DNA of 64,000 nucleotides from Candidatus Undinarchaeales archaeon (GTDB taxonomy: Archaea > SpSt-1190 > JASMDC01). Numbering within the stretch: the stretch's first letter is position 1; each line of letters opens with the position of its first letter. The notes beneath the pieces were generated by a model. That model was not told where the DNA came from and did no database searches. It worked only from the letters and a program-made list of their open reading frames with translations. Shown piece by piece: positions 19,392-25,929 of this stretch. The stretch is taken from the NCBI GenBank assembly GCA_030753015.1, contig JASMDC010000011.1:1-64000 (forward strand), given 5' to 3'. The position numbers and the translations under genes were made by a program.

Positions 19392-19402
19392 AAATATTAA
19401 AT
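19392..19402 (-). promoter_or_regulatory. TATA box of the alpha-2-macroglobulin gene
   Basis: Read leftward, ATTTAATATTT is centred about 24 nt before ATG 19373, the spacing expected when transcription starts at the start codon. No ribosome-binding site is visible between them. Confidence 0.6.
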
Positions 19403-19460
19403 GGCCTTTGTTATGTTTGGTAGTGAGGGTGTGTGAGCTTCTCCTCCCGTCTCCCCAAGG

Positions 19461-19471
19461 GTATGTTTAAA
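19461..19471 (+). promoter_or_regulatory. Promoter of the MLYEIG/Mth938 gene
   Basis: AAGGGTATGTTTAAATGGGG begins 39 nt before GTG 19497. It is nearly identical to the element before the paralogue at 21288 (AAAGGGTATGTATAAAATGG), and the distance from GTATG to the start codon is the same within 1 nt. The pair looks duplicated together with the genes. Confidence 0.65.
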
Positions 19472-19496
19472 TGGGGCTTCCAACGGCACGAATGTT

Positions 19497-20312
19497 GTGC
19501 TCTACGAGATCGGTGCATATCTTACCGATATCTACGAGAACCTCGATCAGCCAGGACCTGAGCCGAACACAGGTCTGAAAGGACTTCTTCGACGGGATCC
19601 AAAGACCAATCCGCTCGACGACCTCAGCGCACTCAGGCCAGCCCTAGACAATGGCTATGAGAAGGCCATCCTCAGTCAGGCCGACGCGGTCCGCGAACAG
19701 CTCGAGGCATACGCGGTCGAGGCCGGGTACGACGGGCTCCTGAAGGTCCGGTACGAGCTCGCCGAGAAGGAGCGTGGACCTGGTAAGGACGGCGTCCTCA
19801 TGGCGACCTACGGTATCGGCAGCGCCTCGATGGACCTGCCCTTTCGTGTGCGATCAGGAGAGGACGGCGGCATCGCCGCTGTGCCGAGCTTCACGTACGT
19901 CTTCGATGACCAGGCCCGTGTCGCGTTCCACGATCCGCGGGGTCCGATGGAGTTCTTCCAATGGGGCCTGTACACGATCGTCGGCGAAGAGCATACGAAA
20001 ACACCAGAAGGGCTCATCGGCGCCGGTAAGGACGTGCGCCTCATCGGTCCCGAAGCGACAGCGTGGGCCGAGCGAAAGGGCCACAAGCTCACACCCGAGA
20101 TGGTCACGGGCGTATACGACCGGGATATCGATGTGCTGGTCATCGGTAATGGTATCAACAACATGGTAGAGGTACCCGACGAGGTCCGGGAAGCGGTAGA
20201 ATCCCACGGTCTCGAGCTCATCGTCGAGCGGAGCCAGGACGCATGCCTCACCTACAACGAGATGATGCGCGAGGGGCGCAAGGCCGCGCTGCTGGTCCAC
20301 GGGACCTGCTGA
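19497..20312 (+). CDS. MLYEIG-family protein with C-terminal Mth938-like domain
   Basis: A 271-aa predicted cytosolic protein starting at GTG. The N-terminal half (about 1-150) is paralogous to the whole protein at 21288: both begin with LYEIG.YLT.IY.N.DQ and share EK.ILSQA..V...LE.Y, DGVL..TY and FR...GE.GGI. I do not recognise this half. The C-terminal half (about 175-271) matches the Mth938/DUF498 fold, with DVRLIGPEA, IDVLVIGNGINN, LELIVERSQDACLTYNEM and GRKAALLV. That fold occurs in mitochondrial complex I assembly factor NDUFAF3 and archaeal orphans; its biochemistry is unclear. The gene has its own leaderless-type promoter and is divergent from the alpha-2-macroglobulin gene. Confidence 0.75.
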   Translation: MLYEIGAYLTDIYENLDQPGPEPNTGLKGLLRRDPKTNPLDDLSALRPALDNGYEKAILSQADAVREQLEAYAVEAGYDGLLKVRYELAEKERGPGKDGVLMATYGIGSASMDLPFRVRSGEDGGIAAVPSFTYVFDDQARVAFHDPRGPMEFFQWGLYTIVGEEHTKTPEGLIGAGKDVRLIGPEATAWAERKGHKLTPEMVTGVYDRDIDVLVIGNGINNMVEVPDEVREAVESHGLELIVERSQDACLTYNEMMREGRKAALLVHGTC

Positions 20313-20450
20313 GCCGTGTTCACTTGGATCATGTCTTTTCTGAAAAGCATTGGTGCTGTGTCACCTTTGGCTAAAGACCGAGGTTTACTGAACGATGATT
20401 CAGTAATATACCGCCCCCTGGGTACGAATCTCGTAACTCTTGAGCGAAAC

Positions 20451-20460
20451 CTATATTAAC
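20451..20460 (+). promoter_or_regulatory. TATTAAC promoter of the tagged LURP-like gene
   Basis: CTATATTAAC ends 26 nt before ATG 20487. The TATTAAC core and spacing match those before the tagged genes at 43154 and 43955 (23 nt in each), consistent with leaderless transcripts under a common promoter type. Confidence 0.6.
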
Positions 20461-20486
20461 GCCTTGCCCTGCCGAAAAATGTCCTC

Positions 20487-21227
20487 ATGCTCGGAGAGCT
20501 CGACCTCGATTGTGCGGACTATGGCACCTCGGGCGCCGCAGAGGGCTATTCCACCTCGGACGACCTCTCGGGGAAGGCCATCGCTTATGGCGCACTCCTC
20601 GCCGGGGCCATCGCCGGAGTGGTCTACGTCGGCGGCCGCCAGAAGTACGAGAACGAGAGCGAGTTCAACGTCGACGACGGCAGGTTCCGAGTCGAGGAGC
20701 GCCTCCTCTCCCTGCGAAAGCAGTACGACATCCTCAACGAGGAAGGGCATCGCGTCGCCTATATCCAGAAGCCCTGGCTCAGCTGGGGCGATGATTACAA
20801 CGTTTTCGATGGCGACGGGGACCTCGTTGCCAGGATCGACGGCAAGGTGCTCGCCTGGGGCCATGACTTCGATGTTTACGACGCACAAGGCTCCCTCATC
20901 GCCAAGATCGACGGCAAGGTCATGTCCTGGGGCTACGACAGCAACGTCCGTGATCCCGCAGGCGGCACCATAGCCGAGCTGGACAACAAGCTGTTGCGCA
21001 TCAACAACCACCTGGACGTGAGCCAGGGCGGCCGCGATCTGGCTGACATCGACTCCCGCGTCATCTCGTGGACTGACACCTACGACGTACAGTTCCAGGG
21101 TGTCGTGGACGCTGCCACCAAGAAGCTCGTCCTGTACGCGACGGCGACCTTCGACGGTATCAAGGACGCCGCCATGGAGTCCGACAACGACTCGTCCAGC
21201 TCGTCCTCGAGCTCGTCTTCCGAGTAG
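20487..21227 (+). CDS. N-terminally tagged LURP-one-related (tubby-like) protein
   Basis: A 246-aa protein. Residues 1-29 are an acidic leader (LDLD...GYSTSDDLSGK) shared with the proteins at 43154 and 43955. Residues 31-49 are hydrophobic (AIAYGALLAGAIAGVVYVG). Residues about 70-205 are repeated beta-hairpin units of the type LLSLRKQYDILNEEG and LVARIDGKVLAWGHDFDVYD, the pattern of LURP-one-related/YxjI domains, a tubby-like barrel. Members may bind lipids, but no biochemical role is established in archaea. The C-terminus is a serine tail (about 12 Ser) ending in Glu. There is no catalytic signature. The leader has no basic residue before Lys30, so normal Sec orientation is not assured. Confidence 0.7.
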   Translation: MLGELDLDCADYGTSGAAEGYSTSDDLSGKAIAYGALLAGAIAGVVYVGGRQKYENESEFNVDDGRFRVEERLLSLRKQYDILNEEGHRVAYIQKPWLSWGDDYNVFDGDGDLVARIDGKVLAWGHDFDVYDAQGSLIAKIDGKVMSWGYDSNVRDPAGGTIAELDNKLLRINNHLDVSQGGRDLADIDSRVISWTDTYDVQFQGVVDAATKKLVLYATATFDGIKDAAMESDNDSSSSSSSSSSE

Positions 21228-21250
21228 CTGCCGTGGCCCGACCCCAAAGG

Positions 21251-21261
21251 GTATGTATAAA
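21251..21261 (+). promoter_or_regulatory. Promoter of the second MLYEIG gene
   Basis: GTATGTATAAA inside CCCCAAAGGGTATGTATAAA, 37 nt before ATG 21288. It copies the element at 19461 almost base for base, including the C-run, AAGGG and a following ATGGGG. Confidence 0.65.
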
Positions 21262-21287
21262 ATGGGGATGTCGAGCGGGCGACCTCC

Positions 21288-21746
21288 ATGTTGTACGAGA
21301 TCGGCGGATATTTAACCACAATTTATGATAATGCTGACCAGCTCGAGACCCTCGAGAATCCCGAGCACTTCCAGGAACCCGACGCGGTACTGGAACGCAT
21401 CCAGGGATTCAAGATCCTCGAGCCCGTCCAGAACAATATCTATCAGGAATGCATCCTTCACCAGGCACATGGTGTCATCGAGAAGCTCGAAGGGTACTTC
21501 GAGGACAGCGAGGATATCGGCGAGTTCAGGACACTCAAGTACGAGAAGTCCGGCACCAGCGAGAATCCCTGGGAGGACGGCGTCCTCAAGGTAACGTACG
21601 ATCTCAACGTGGAGATAGATCCTGTCTTTGGTTTCGAGGTCTCGGACGCTACCGTCGAGGTCCCCTTCCGGCTCCTTCCGGGAGAGAAGGGTGGCATCGA
21701 GCCTGTTGCCGGGTACGAGCTGGCACCACCGATCGAAGGCGAGTAG
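21288..21746 (+). CDS. MLYEIG-family protein, short form
   Basis: A 152-aa acidic protein of unknown function, without signal peptide or membrane segment. It aligns along its full length with the N-terminal half of the protein at 19497 (MLYEIGGYLTTIYDN, ECILHQAHGVIEKLEGY, DGVLKVTYDLN, VPFRLLPGEKGGI) but lacks the Mth938-like domain. The duplicate promoters and the tagged LURP-like gene between them suggest a co-expressed cassette. The only other thing visible is a high Glu/Asp content. Confidence 0.65.
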   Translation: MLYEIGGYLTTIYDNADQLETLENPEHFQEPDAVLERIQGFKILEPVQNNIYQECILHQAHGVIEKLEGYFEDSEDIGEFRTLKYEKSGTSENPWEDGVLKVTYDLNVEIDPVFGFEVSDATVEVPFRLLPGEKGGIEPVAGYELAPPIEGE

Positions 21747-21775
21747 TCACTCGGGACTGACGCTTCCCGGAGAGC

Positions 21776-22507
21776 TCACTCCAGCGCGTCGATGAGACGC
21801 TTCAGGAGCTTGAGTTCCTTGGGCCAGCCGATGGCCACGACCCAGCTGCCGGGCACGAGCTTCGTGTCCGGTGGCGGATTCTTCAAGAACGTCTTGTCCA
21901 TGTCGTCCCCCGGTAGCTTGACGGCCACGACCAGTGCGCCGGTCCTGCCCTTGATGTCCAGCTCGTCGAGCTTCTTGCCAGCGACGGTCCCGTCCTCGGG
22001 CACCTGTACCTCGTTGATCTCGATGCCGTAGGTGGATGTCAGAGCGTCGTTGAGGAACTCGGCCGAGTAAGGTCTCGTGGCCGCGCGTGCCAGGATATAC
22101 CCTCCTATGACGTAGGGCGACACCACGCGCTCGGCGCCGGTGCGGATGAACTTGCGCTTGGTGGACTCCGAGTACTGGTCGGAGCGGGCGATGATGCGGA
22201 TGTCCGGGTTCAGGTCCCGGGCCGTTAGGGCGATGAAAACGTTGTTGCCCACCTGGGGGAGCGCAGCGATGATCGTGTCGGCGGAGTCGATGAAGGCACG
22301 CTTGAGGCAGGTCTCCTCCGTTGGATCACCCGCCACAACGCCCACCAGATGCTCGGATAGGTACTCCATATCCTCCGCTGTGAGCTCGGGAGCGACCACC
22401 ATCACCTTCTTCCCGATCATCAGAAGCTCCTCGACCGTGTTCTTGCCTACCCCGTCGTACCCGCATACGATGACGTGGTCCGATACCTTCATCTCTCGTT
22501 TCTCCAT
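21776..22507 (-). CDS. RCK (TrkA-type) nucleotide-binding protein
   Basis: A 243-aa soluble protein with an RCK_N Rossmann domain (residues about 9-130, DHVIVCGYDGVGKNTVEEL with the G-x-G-x-x-G turn and acidic/aliphatic strands) and an RCK_C domain (about 160-243, INEVQVPEDGTVAGKKLDEL). Such proteins bind NAD(H), ATP or ADP and gate potassium channels or transporters. It follows the channel gene by 16 nt in the same orientation and probably forms hetero-oligomeric gating rings with that channel's own RCK domain. Confidence 0.85.
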   Translation of the reverse strand: MEKREMKVSDHVIVCGYDGVGKNTVEELLMIGKKVMVVAPELTAEDMEYLSEHLVGVVAGDPTEETCLKRAFIDSADTIIAALPQVGNNVFIALTARDLNPDIRIIARSDQYSESTKRKFIRTGAERVVSPYVIGGYILARAATRPYSAEFLNDALTSTYGIEINEVQVPEDGTVAGKKLDELDIKGRTGALVVAVKLPGDDMDKTFLKNPPPDTKLVPGSWVVAIGWPKELKLLKRLIDALE

Positions 22508-22523
22508 GATGATACACCTATCC

Positions 22524-23510
22524 TTACATCGAGCGGAGCGTAGCGAGGTCCTCGCTGCGTCCTATGATGACCATGATATCGCCCTCGTTGACCGTCGTGT
22601 CGGAGGGCGGATTGCGCGTGATCTCCTCGGCGTCCTTCGGGAAGTGGGCCACCAATAGACAACCTGTGCGTTCCATGATGGCGCGGACCGTGTGGCCGTC
22701 CCATTTCGATGGGACCTGGATGTCGTCGATGTCGAGCCCCACCTCCGGGTCCAGGAGCTCCAGGGTGAATGACGTCGAGAGAGGATGGGTCCCGCACTGG
22801 GCAAGCAGCCGACCTGTGATGGACTCGGGGGAGATGGCGAGGTCAGCTCCGGCCCGCTTGAACCTGCCATGGCGGGTCTCGTTGGACATCGCAGCACAGA
22901 TGCGGACCTTCTCGTTCAGGTCCCTGGCCGAGAGGCAGATAAAGGAGTTGGCGCCATCGTCATCGCTCGCGGCGACAACGGCATGTGCGGTATCCACCCG
23001 GGCGGCCAGGAGCACATCCTCGTCGGATGGGTTGCCGCTCACCACATGGAAACCCTCGTCAACGACCTCCCGGGCCCGGTCGTCCTCCACCTCGTCCACA
23101 AGGACCGCGTCGTGGCCCATGGCCTTGACCTCGTGCATGACCATGGAGGCCAGCGCCGTGTCGCCGCAAACCACCACGTGGCGTTCGATGGTGGGCGGGA
23201 CGCCGGTGCGGGCGGACATGAGCTCTTTAAGCCTGCTCTCCAGCACGGCGCTCCCCAGCTGTTCCAGGACGAACATCACCACCATGATGCCGAAGGCGAT
23301 GACGAGCAGGGTGGCGGCGAATCCGGCCGGTGTAGTCGGTGAGAGCACCGACTCTCCGGTGGCCGAGACGATGATGCGGAAGAGCACCTCGGGGACCGAC
23401 TGCCCCTCGATGAGCTGTGGCTCGGCGAAGAGGATGACGACGTAGGAGAGGATTATGAACCCGGCGAAGAAGCCGATGGCGGTGACGTACGGCCGCATCC
23501 CCTCGCGCAT
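22524..23510 (-). CDS. Two-TM ion channel with RCK domain, atypical selectivity filter
   Basis: A 328-aa membrane protein: TM1 (about 10-29, AIGFFAGFIILSYVVILF), a re-entrant pore region (41-62), TM2 (62-88, FAATLLVIAFGIMVVMFVLEQ), then RCK_N (from about 110, RHVVVCGDTALASMVMHEV) and RCK_C (about 240-328). The layout is that of MthK-type potassium channels, but where TVGYGD is expected the sequence reads SATGESVLSPTTPAG; the downstream SPTTPAG matches normal channels while GYG is absent. Ion selectivity is therefore uncertain. A TATA box about 25 nt before the ATG indicates a leaderless message, and the partner RCK gene follows. Confidence 0.8.
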   Translation of the reverse strand: MREGMRPYVTAIGFFAGFIILSYVVILFAEPQLIEGQSVPEVLFRIIVSATGESVLSPTTPAGFAATLLVIAFGIMVVMFVLEQLGSAVLESRLKELMSARTGVPPTIERHVVVCGDTALASMVMHEVKAMGHDAVLVDEVEDDRAREVVDEGFHVVSGNPSDEDVLLAARVDTAHAVVAASDDDGANSFICLSARDLNEKVRICAAMSNETRHGRFKRAGADLAISPESITGRLLAQCGTHPLSTSFTLELLDPEVGLDIDDIQVPSKWDGHTVRAIMERTGCLLVAHFPKDAEEITRNPPSDTTVNEGDIMVIIGRSEDLATLRSM

Positions 23511-23530
23511 GGTCGGCCGTGGGAGGTGAA

Positions 23531-23540
23531 GTTATAAATG
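23531..23540 (-). promoter_or_regulatory. TATA box of the channel/RCK operon
   Basis: Read leftward, CATTTATAAC is centred about 25 nt before ATG 23510, which fits leaderless transcription of the two-gene unit. Confidence 0.6.
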
Positions 23541-23574
23541 GATTTCTGGCGGAGTAACCCTGCCCATTTCTATT

Positions 23575-23681
23575 TTGGGAAAATTATCTATTAACTACTT
23601 AACTGATACTAAATATGAGAATATAGTTTTCATATATGAGAAAATATATAAACTAACGAGGATATATTGTCAATATAGAAA
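23575..23681 (+). promoter_or_regulatory. A/T-rich promoter-operator of the MNT-HEPN pair
   Basis: About 100 nt of strongly A/T-rich DNA precede the wHTH-MNT gene. ATATATAAAC near 23645-23653 is a plausible TATA box. The heptamer TATGAGA occurs at 23614-23620 and 23635-23641, 21 bp apart (two helical turns), a spacing suited to a dimeric repressor such as the wHTH protein encoded next. Base composition differs sharply from the neighbouring genes. Confidence 0.5.
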
Positions 23682-24644
23682 ATGTTGCTGGATCTCGTCT
23701 TCGCGAACAGGAACGTCGTGCGTATCCTGCGGGCGCTCTCTTGCGGGCCTTCCCAGCGGTGGTACACTCAGGAGGACATAATCTATATCACGAACATATC
23801 ACGTACCGCCGTCTCTCGCGGGCTCATGCTATTGACCTCGTTGGGGCTTGTGGAAAAGGAGGGACGGGGCTACTTTCTATCTCCCTCTAATCCGCATACT
23901 GAAGCGATAAGTGCATTGTTCTGGGGGGAGATTGCTGATAATAAGATGGGTATCCACATCCGAACGTTCATCTCCGAGTTCACGTACAAGGCTCATCTGG
24001 AGCTGGGTTCCTCGCTGCTGACCGTGGCGCTCTTTGGCAGCTTCGCTAGGAACGACGACATACCGACGAGCGATATCGATCTGCTCGTCATCACCGAAAC
24101 GAAGAACAAGGCTACCAAGGCCGCCCTTGACAGGATCGCGGAAAAAGCTATCGGGAATCTGGAGAACAGGCCATCAATCCACCAGTTCTCCCGCAAGGAG
24201 TTCAGCGCTCTGATACGCGGGAACGATCCTCTGGTCCAATCGCTCGACCGTGAGGCCATCACCGTCTACGGCAGTGAGCTGCGTGCCGCGATCAAGGAAG
24301 GTGCTTTCTTCACGAGGTCCACGAGAAGCGAGGACGGGATGATGAAGGATGTGGTCTTCATCCTCATCAAGAACGGTTTCGACATCCTGTCGAGCCAGTC
24401 TTCGAACATAGACTATCTGGTAGATATCGTTGCACGCAAGAACAACAGGATGCTGCTTGTTGAACTGAAGAGAAGGATCGATAATCGCACCATCAAGAAA
24501 CTTGAATCACAGATCAACAGCATGGAGGGCCTTGTCGTCATCTGTGCGGAACAGCTCAAGACGTCCGTGACGGTCGGTGTTCCGGTCTTCTGCGGAAAGG
24601 AGGGCCTCCGCAGCTTTGAGCGGTACGTGCAGAAGGAGTACTGA
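23682..24644 (+). CDS. wHTH + MNT nucleotidyltransferase + PD-(D/E)xK-like protein
   Basis: A 320-aa protein with three parts. Residues about 5-75 are a winged helix (TQEDIIYITNISRTAVSRGLMLLTSLGLVEK). Residues about 95-205 are a minimal nucleotidyltransferase with GSFARNDDIPTSDIDLLV, that is GSxxR plus the SDxD metal-binding pair. Residues about 225-320 include DIVARKNNRMLLVELKRR, the D...ExK pattern of restriction-endonuclease-like folds. The gene overlaps the following HEPN gene by one base (TGATG). MNT-HEPN pairs are type VII toxin-antitoxin systems in which the MNT enzyme adenylylates and silences the HEPN RNase; the extra wHTH suggests self-repression. The nuclease-like part is unusual and its activity is unproven. 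Confidence 0.78.
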   Translation: MLLDLVFANRNVVRILRALSCGPSQRWYTQEDIIYITNISRTAVSRGLMLLTSLGLVEKEGRGYFLSPSNPHTEAISALFWGEIADNKMGIHIRTFISEFTYKAHLELGSSLLTVALFGSFARNDDIPTSDIDLLVITETKNKATKAALDRIAEKAIGNLENRPSIHQFSRKEFSALIRGNDPLVQSLDREAITVYGSELRAAIKEGAFFTRSTRSEDGMMKDVVFILIKNGFDILSSQSSNIDYLVDIVARKNNRMLLVELKRRIDNRTIKKLESQINSMEGLVVICAEQLKTSVTVGVPVFCGKEGLRSFERYVQKEY

Positions 24645-25147
24645 TGGTCACGCTGAAGGATGTAAAGGAACGTTACCCACGGGAATACCGCGATCTGACC
24701 GGGAACCGCTCCGATCAGAACAGACGGTACAAGGAATGCGTGAAACAGGCAAAGGCAGACCTCCACTTTGCAGAGGCTCTTCAGGATACTGGATGTGACG
24801 ATCTTCTGGATAGGGAGTATCGCCTCTATAGCTGGGTGGGGATCATCAGCTATTATGCTATGTACCATACTGCAGAAGCACTCCTCGCTCGGAAAGGGGT
24901 CGGGATGAGGAGCCATGCGGGTGTCGCAGAGACCTTGTCCGCGATGCAGGACGATGGAAAGCTCGACTGCTCGAAGGACACCTACGATTATAGCGATGTC
25001 CTGAAGCGGGCGCTTGGTTTCCGCAAGAACGCCAACTACGTGGAGCTTAGGTCCATCGGGCGAGAACGGAGCGGAGCGTTCCTTACGGCCACGGTCCGCC
25101 CGTTCATCGCGCGGGTCTTTAGTTTTCTTAGCGAGGACCTAACATGA
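24644..25147 (+). CDS. HEPN-domain protein (toxin-like)
   Basis: A 167-aa all-helical protein, partner of the preceding MNT protein (start codon overlaps its stop). Helix 2 (YSWVGIISYYAMYHTAEALL) and the following R-S-H-A-G-V segment are typical of HEPN. The usual RNase signature R-x4-6-H is not seen at the end of helix 4; FRKNANYVELR occupies that place, as in the branch of HEPN proteins carrying an R..ADY-type motif. It may therefore be a binding partner rather than an active RNase. Confidence 0.75.
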   Translation: MVTLKDVKERYPREYRDLTGNRSDQNRRYKECVKQAKADLHFAEALQDTGCDDLLDREYRLYSWVGIISYYAMYHTAEALLARKGVGMRSHAGVAETLSAMQDDGKLDCSKDTYDYSDVLKRALGFRKNANYVELRSIGRERSGAFLTATVRPFIARVFSFLSEDLT

Positions 25148-25159
25148 GCCCGGTCACCC

Positions 25160-25354
25160 TCATCCCTCGTACTTGAACACATCCTCGATGGACACCTCGA
25201 AGTGCCGGGCGATCTTGAACGCCAGCTCCAGTGACGGGTCGTACTTCCCCCGCTCGATGGCGATGATGGTCTGTCGCGTCACTCCCAGCTTGCCGGCCAG
25301 GTCCTGCTGGGTGAGGTCGTGTTCGGCCCGGTAGACCTTGAGGCGGTTCTTCAC
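25160..25354 (-). CDS. Small Cro/C1-type HTH regulator
   Basis: A 64-aa DNA-binding protein with start GTG at 25354. The helix-turn-helix is QQDLAGKLGVTRQTIIAIER, followed by GKYDPSLELAFKIARHFEVSIEDVF, the standard tail of the short archaeal/bacterial YozG-like regulators. The open frame runs further upstream, but the extra residues are low-complexity Arg/Ala and are not part of the family. Genes of this type often sit beside membrane or redox genes; the molybdenum hydroxylase genes lie upstream on the same strand. Confidence 0.85.
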   Translation of the reverse strand: MKNRLKVYRAEHDLTQQDLAGKLGVTRQTIIAIERGKYDPSLELAFKIARHFEVSIEDVFKYEG

Positions 25355-25403
25355 GCGCCGTCCACCGTCCCGACCGCAACGGGCCCCTCGTCCACGAGCG
25401 CTC

Positions 25404-25432
25404 ACGCTCAGAAATAGATCTATCATGAGCGT
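25404..25432. promoter_or_regulatory. Inverted repeat, possible operator of the HTH gene
   Basis: ACGCTCA (25404-25410) and TGAGCGT (25426-25432) are perfect inverted arms around the 10-bp palindrome ATAGATCTAT (25414-25423). The site is 50-78 nt upstream of the HTH start codon and just past the stop of the hydroxylase small subunit. It could be an operator for the HTH protein or a 3' stem of the upstream mRNA. Confidence 0.45.
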
Positions 25433-25442
25433 AAGGGCTCGA

Positions 25443-25928
25443 TCACTGCTTGGCGAACAGCTCCACGGCCAGCTCTGCACCCTCGACGATCGCCTCGTAG
25501 CCGGTGCACCGACACAGATGGCCCTCCAGCACGTCCAAGAGCTCATCCTTCGACGGAGATGGATCGCGCTCCAGCAGCGCCACCAGCTCCATGATGATGC
25601 CTGGTGTGCAGAAGCCGCACTGAACGGCACCGCTACGGACCATTGCTTCCTGCACGGGGTGCAGTGTGCCGTCCTTGGCTGCCAACCCTTCCACCGTGCG
25701 CACGCTCTTCCCGTCGGCCTTGCTGGCCGGAACGATGCAGGCCTTCACGGGCTGGCTGTCCATGATGACGGTGCACGCTCCGCACTTACCGTACCCGCAG
25801 CCGAACTTCGCACCGGTCAGGTCCAGCTGGTCGCGCAGCACGTCCAGGAGACTGGCCTTCTGGTGGACCGTGAAAGCGTATGGCTCCCCGTTGACGGTGA
25901 TCGTCACGGTGATGTACTCGTCGGCCAT
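25443..25928 (-). CDS. Molybdenum hydroxylase [2Fe-2S] subunit
   Basis: A 161-aa iron-sulfur subunit of the xanthine/aldehyde/CO dehydrogenase family. The plant-type [2Fe-2S] site is CGYGKCGACTV with a later Cys, and the second cluster is bound by CGFCTPG and CRCTGY. It passes electrons from the molybdenum site in the large subunit to an external acceptor. The start is ATG 25928, one base after the large-subunit stop and 6 nt after GGAGGTG; a GTG nine bases upstream is in frame but less well placed. No FAD subunit gene is adjacent. Confidence 0.9.
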   Translation of the reverse strand: MADEYITVTITVNGEPYAFTVHQKASLLDVLRDQLDLTGAKFGCGYGKCGACTVIMDSQPVKACIVPASKADGKSVRTVEGLAAKDGTLHPVQEAMVRSGAVQCGFCTPGIIMELVALLERDPSPSKDELLDVLEGHLCRCTGYEAIVEGAELAVELFAKQ

Positions 25929-25929
25929 C

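Noticed and set aside
23575-23781. 68-aa open frame opening in the A/T-rich region
   Set aside because: It runs through the promoter into the wHTH gene in another frame and has no coding character.
25355-25630. Longer version of the small HTH protein
   Set aside because: The extra N-terminal residues overlap the iron-sulfur subunit gene and are low-complexity; the family is about 65 aa.
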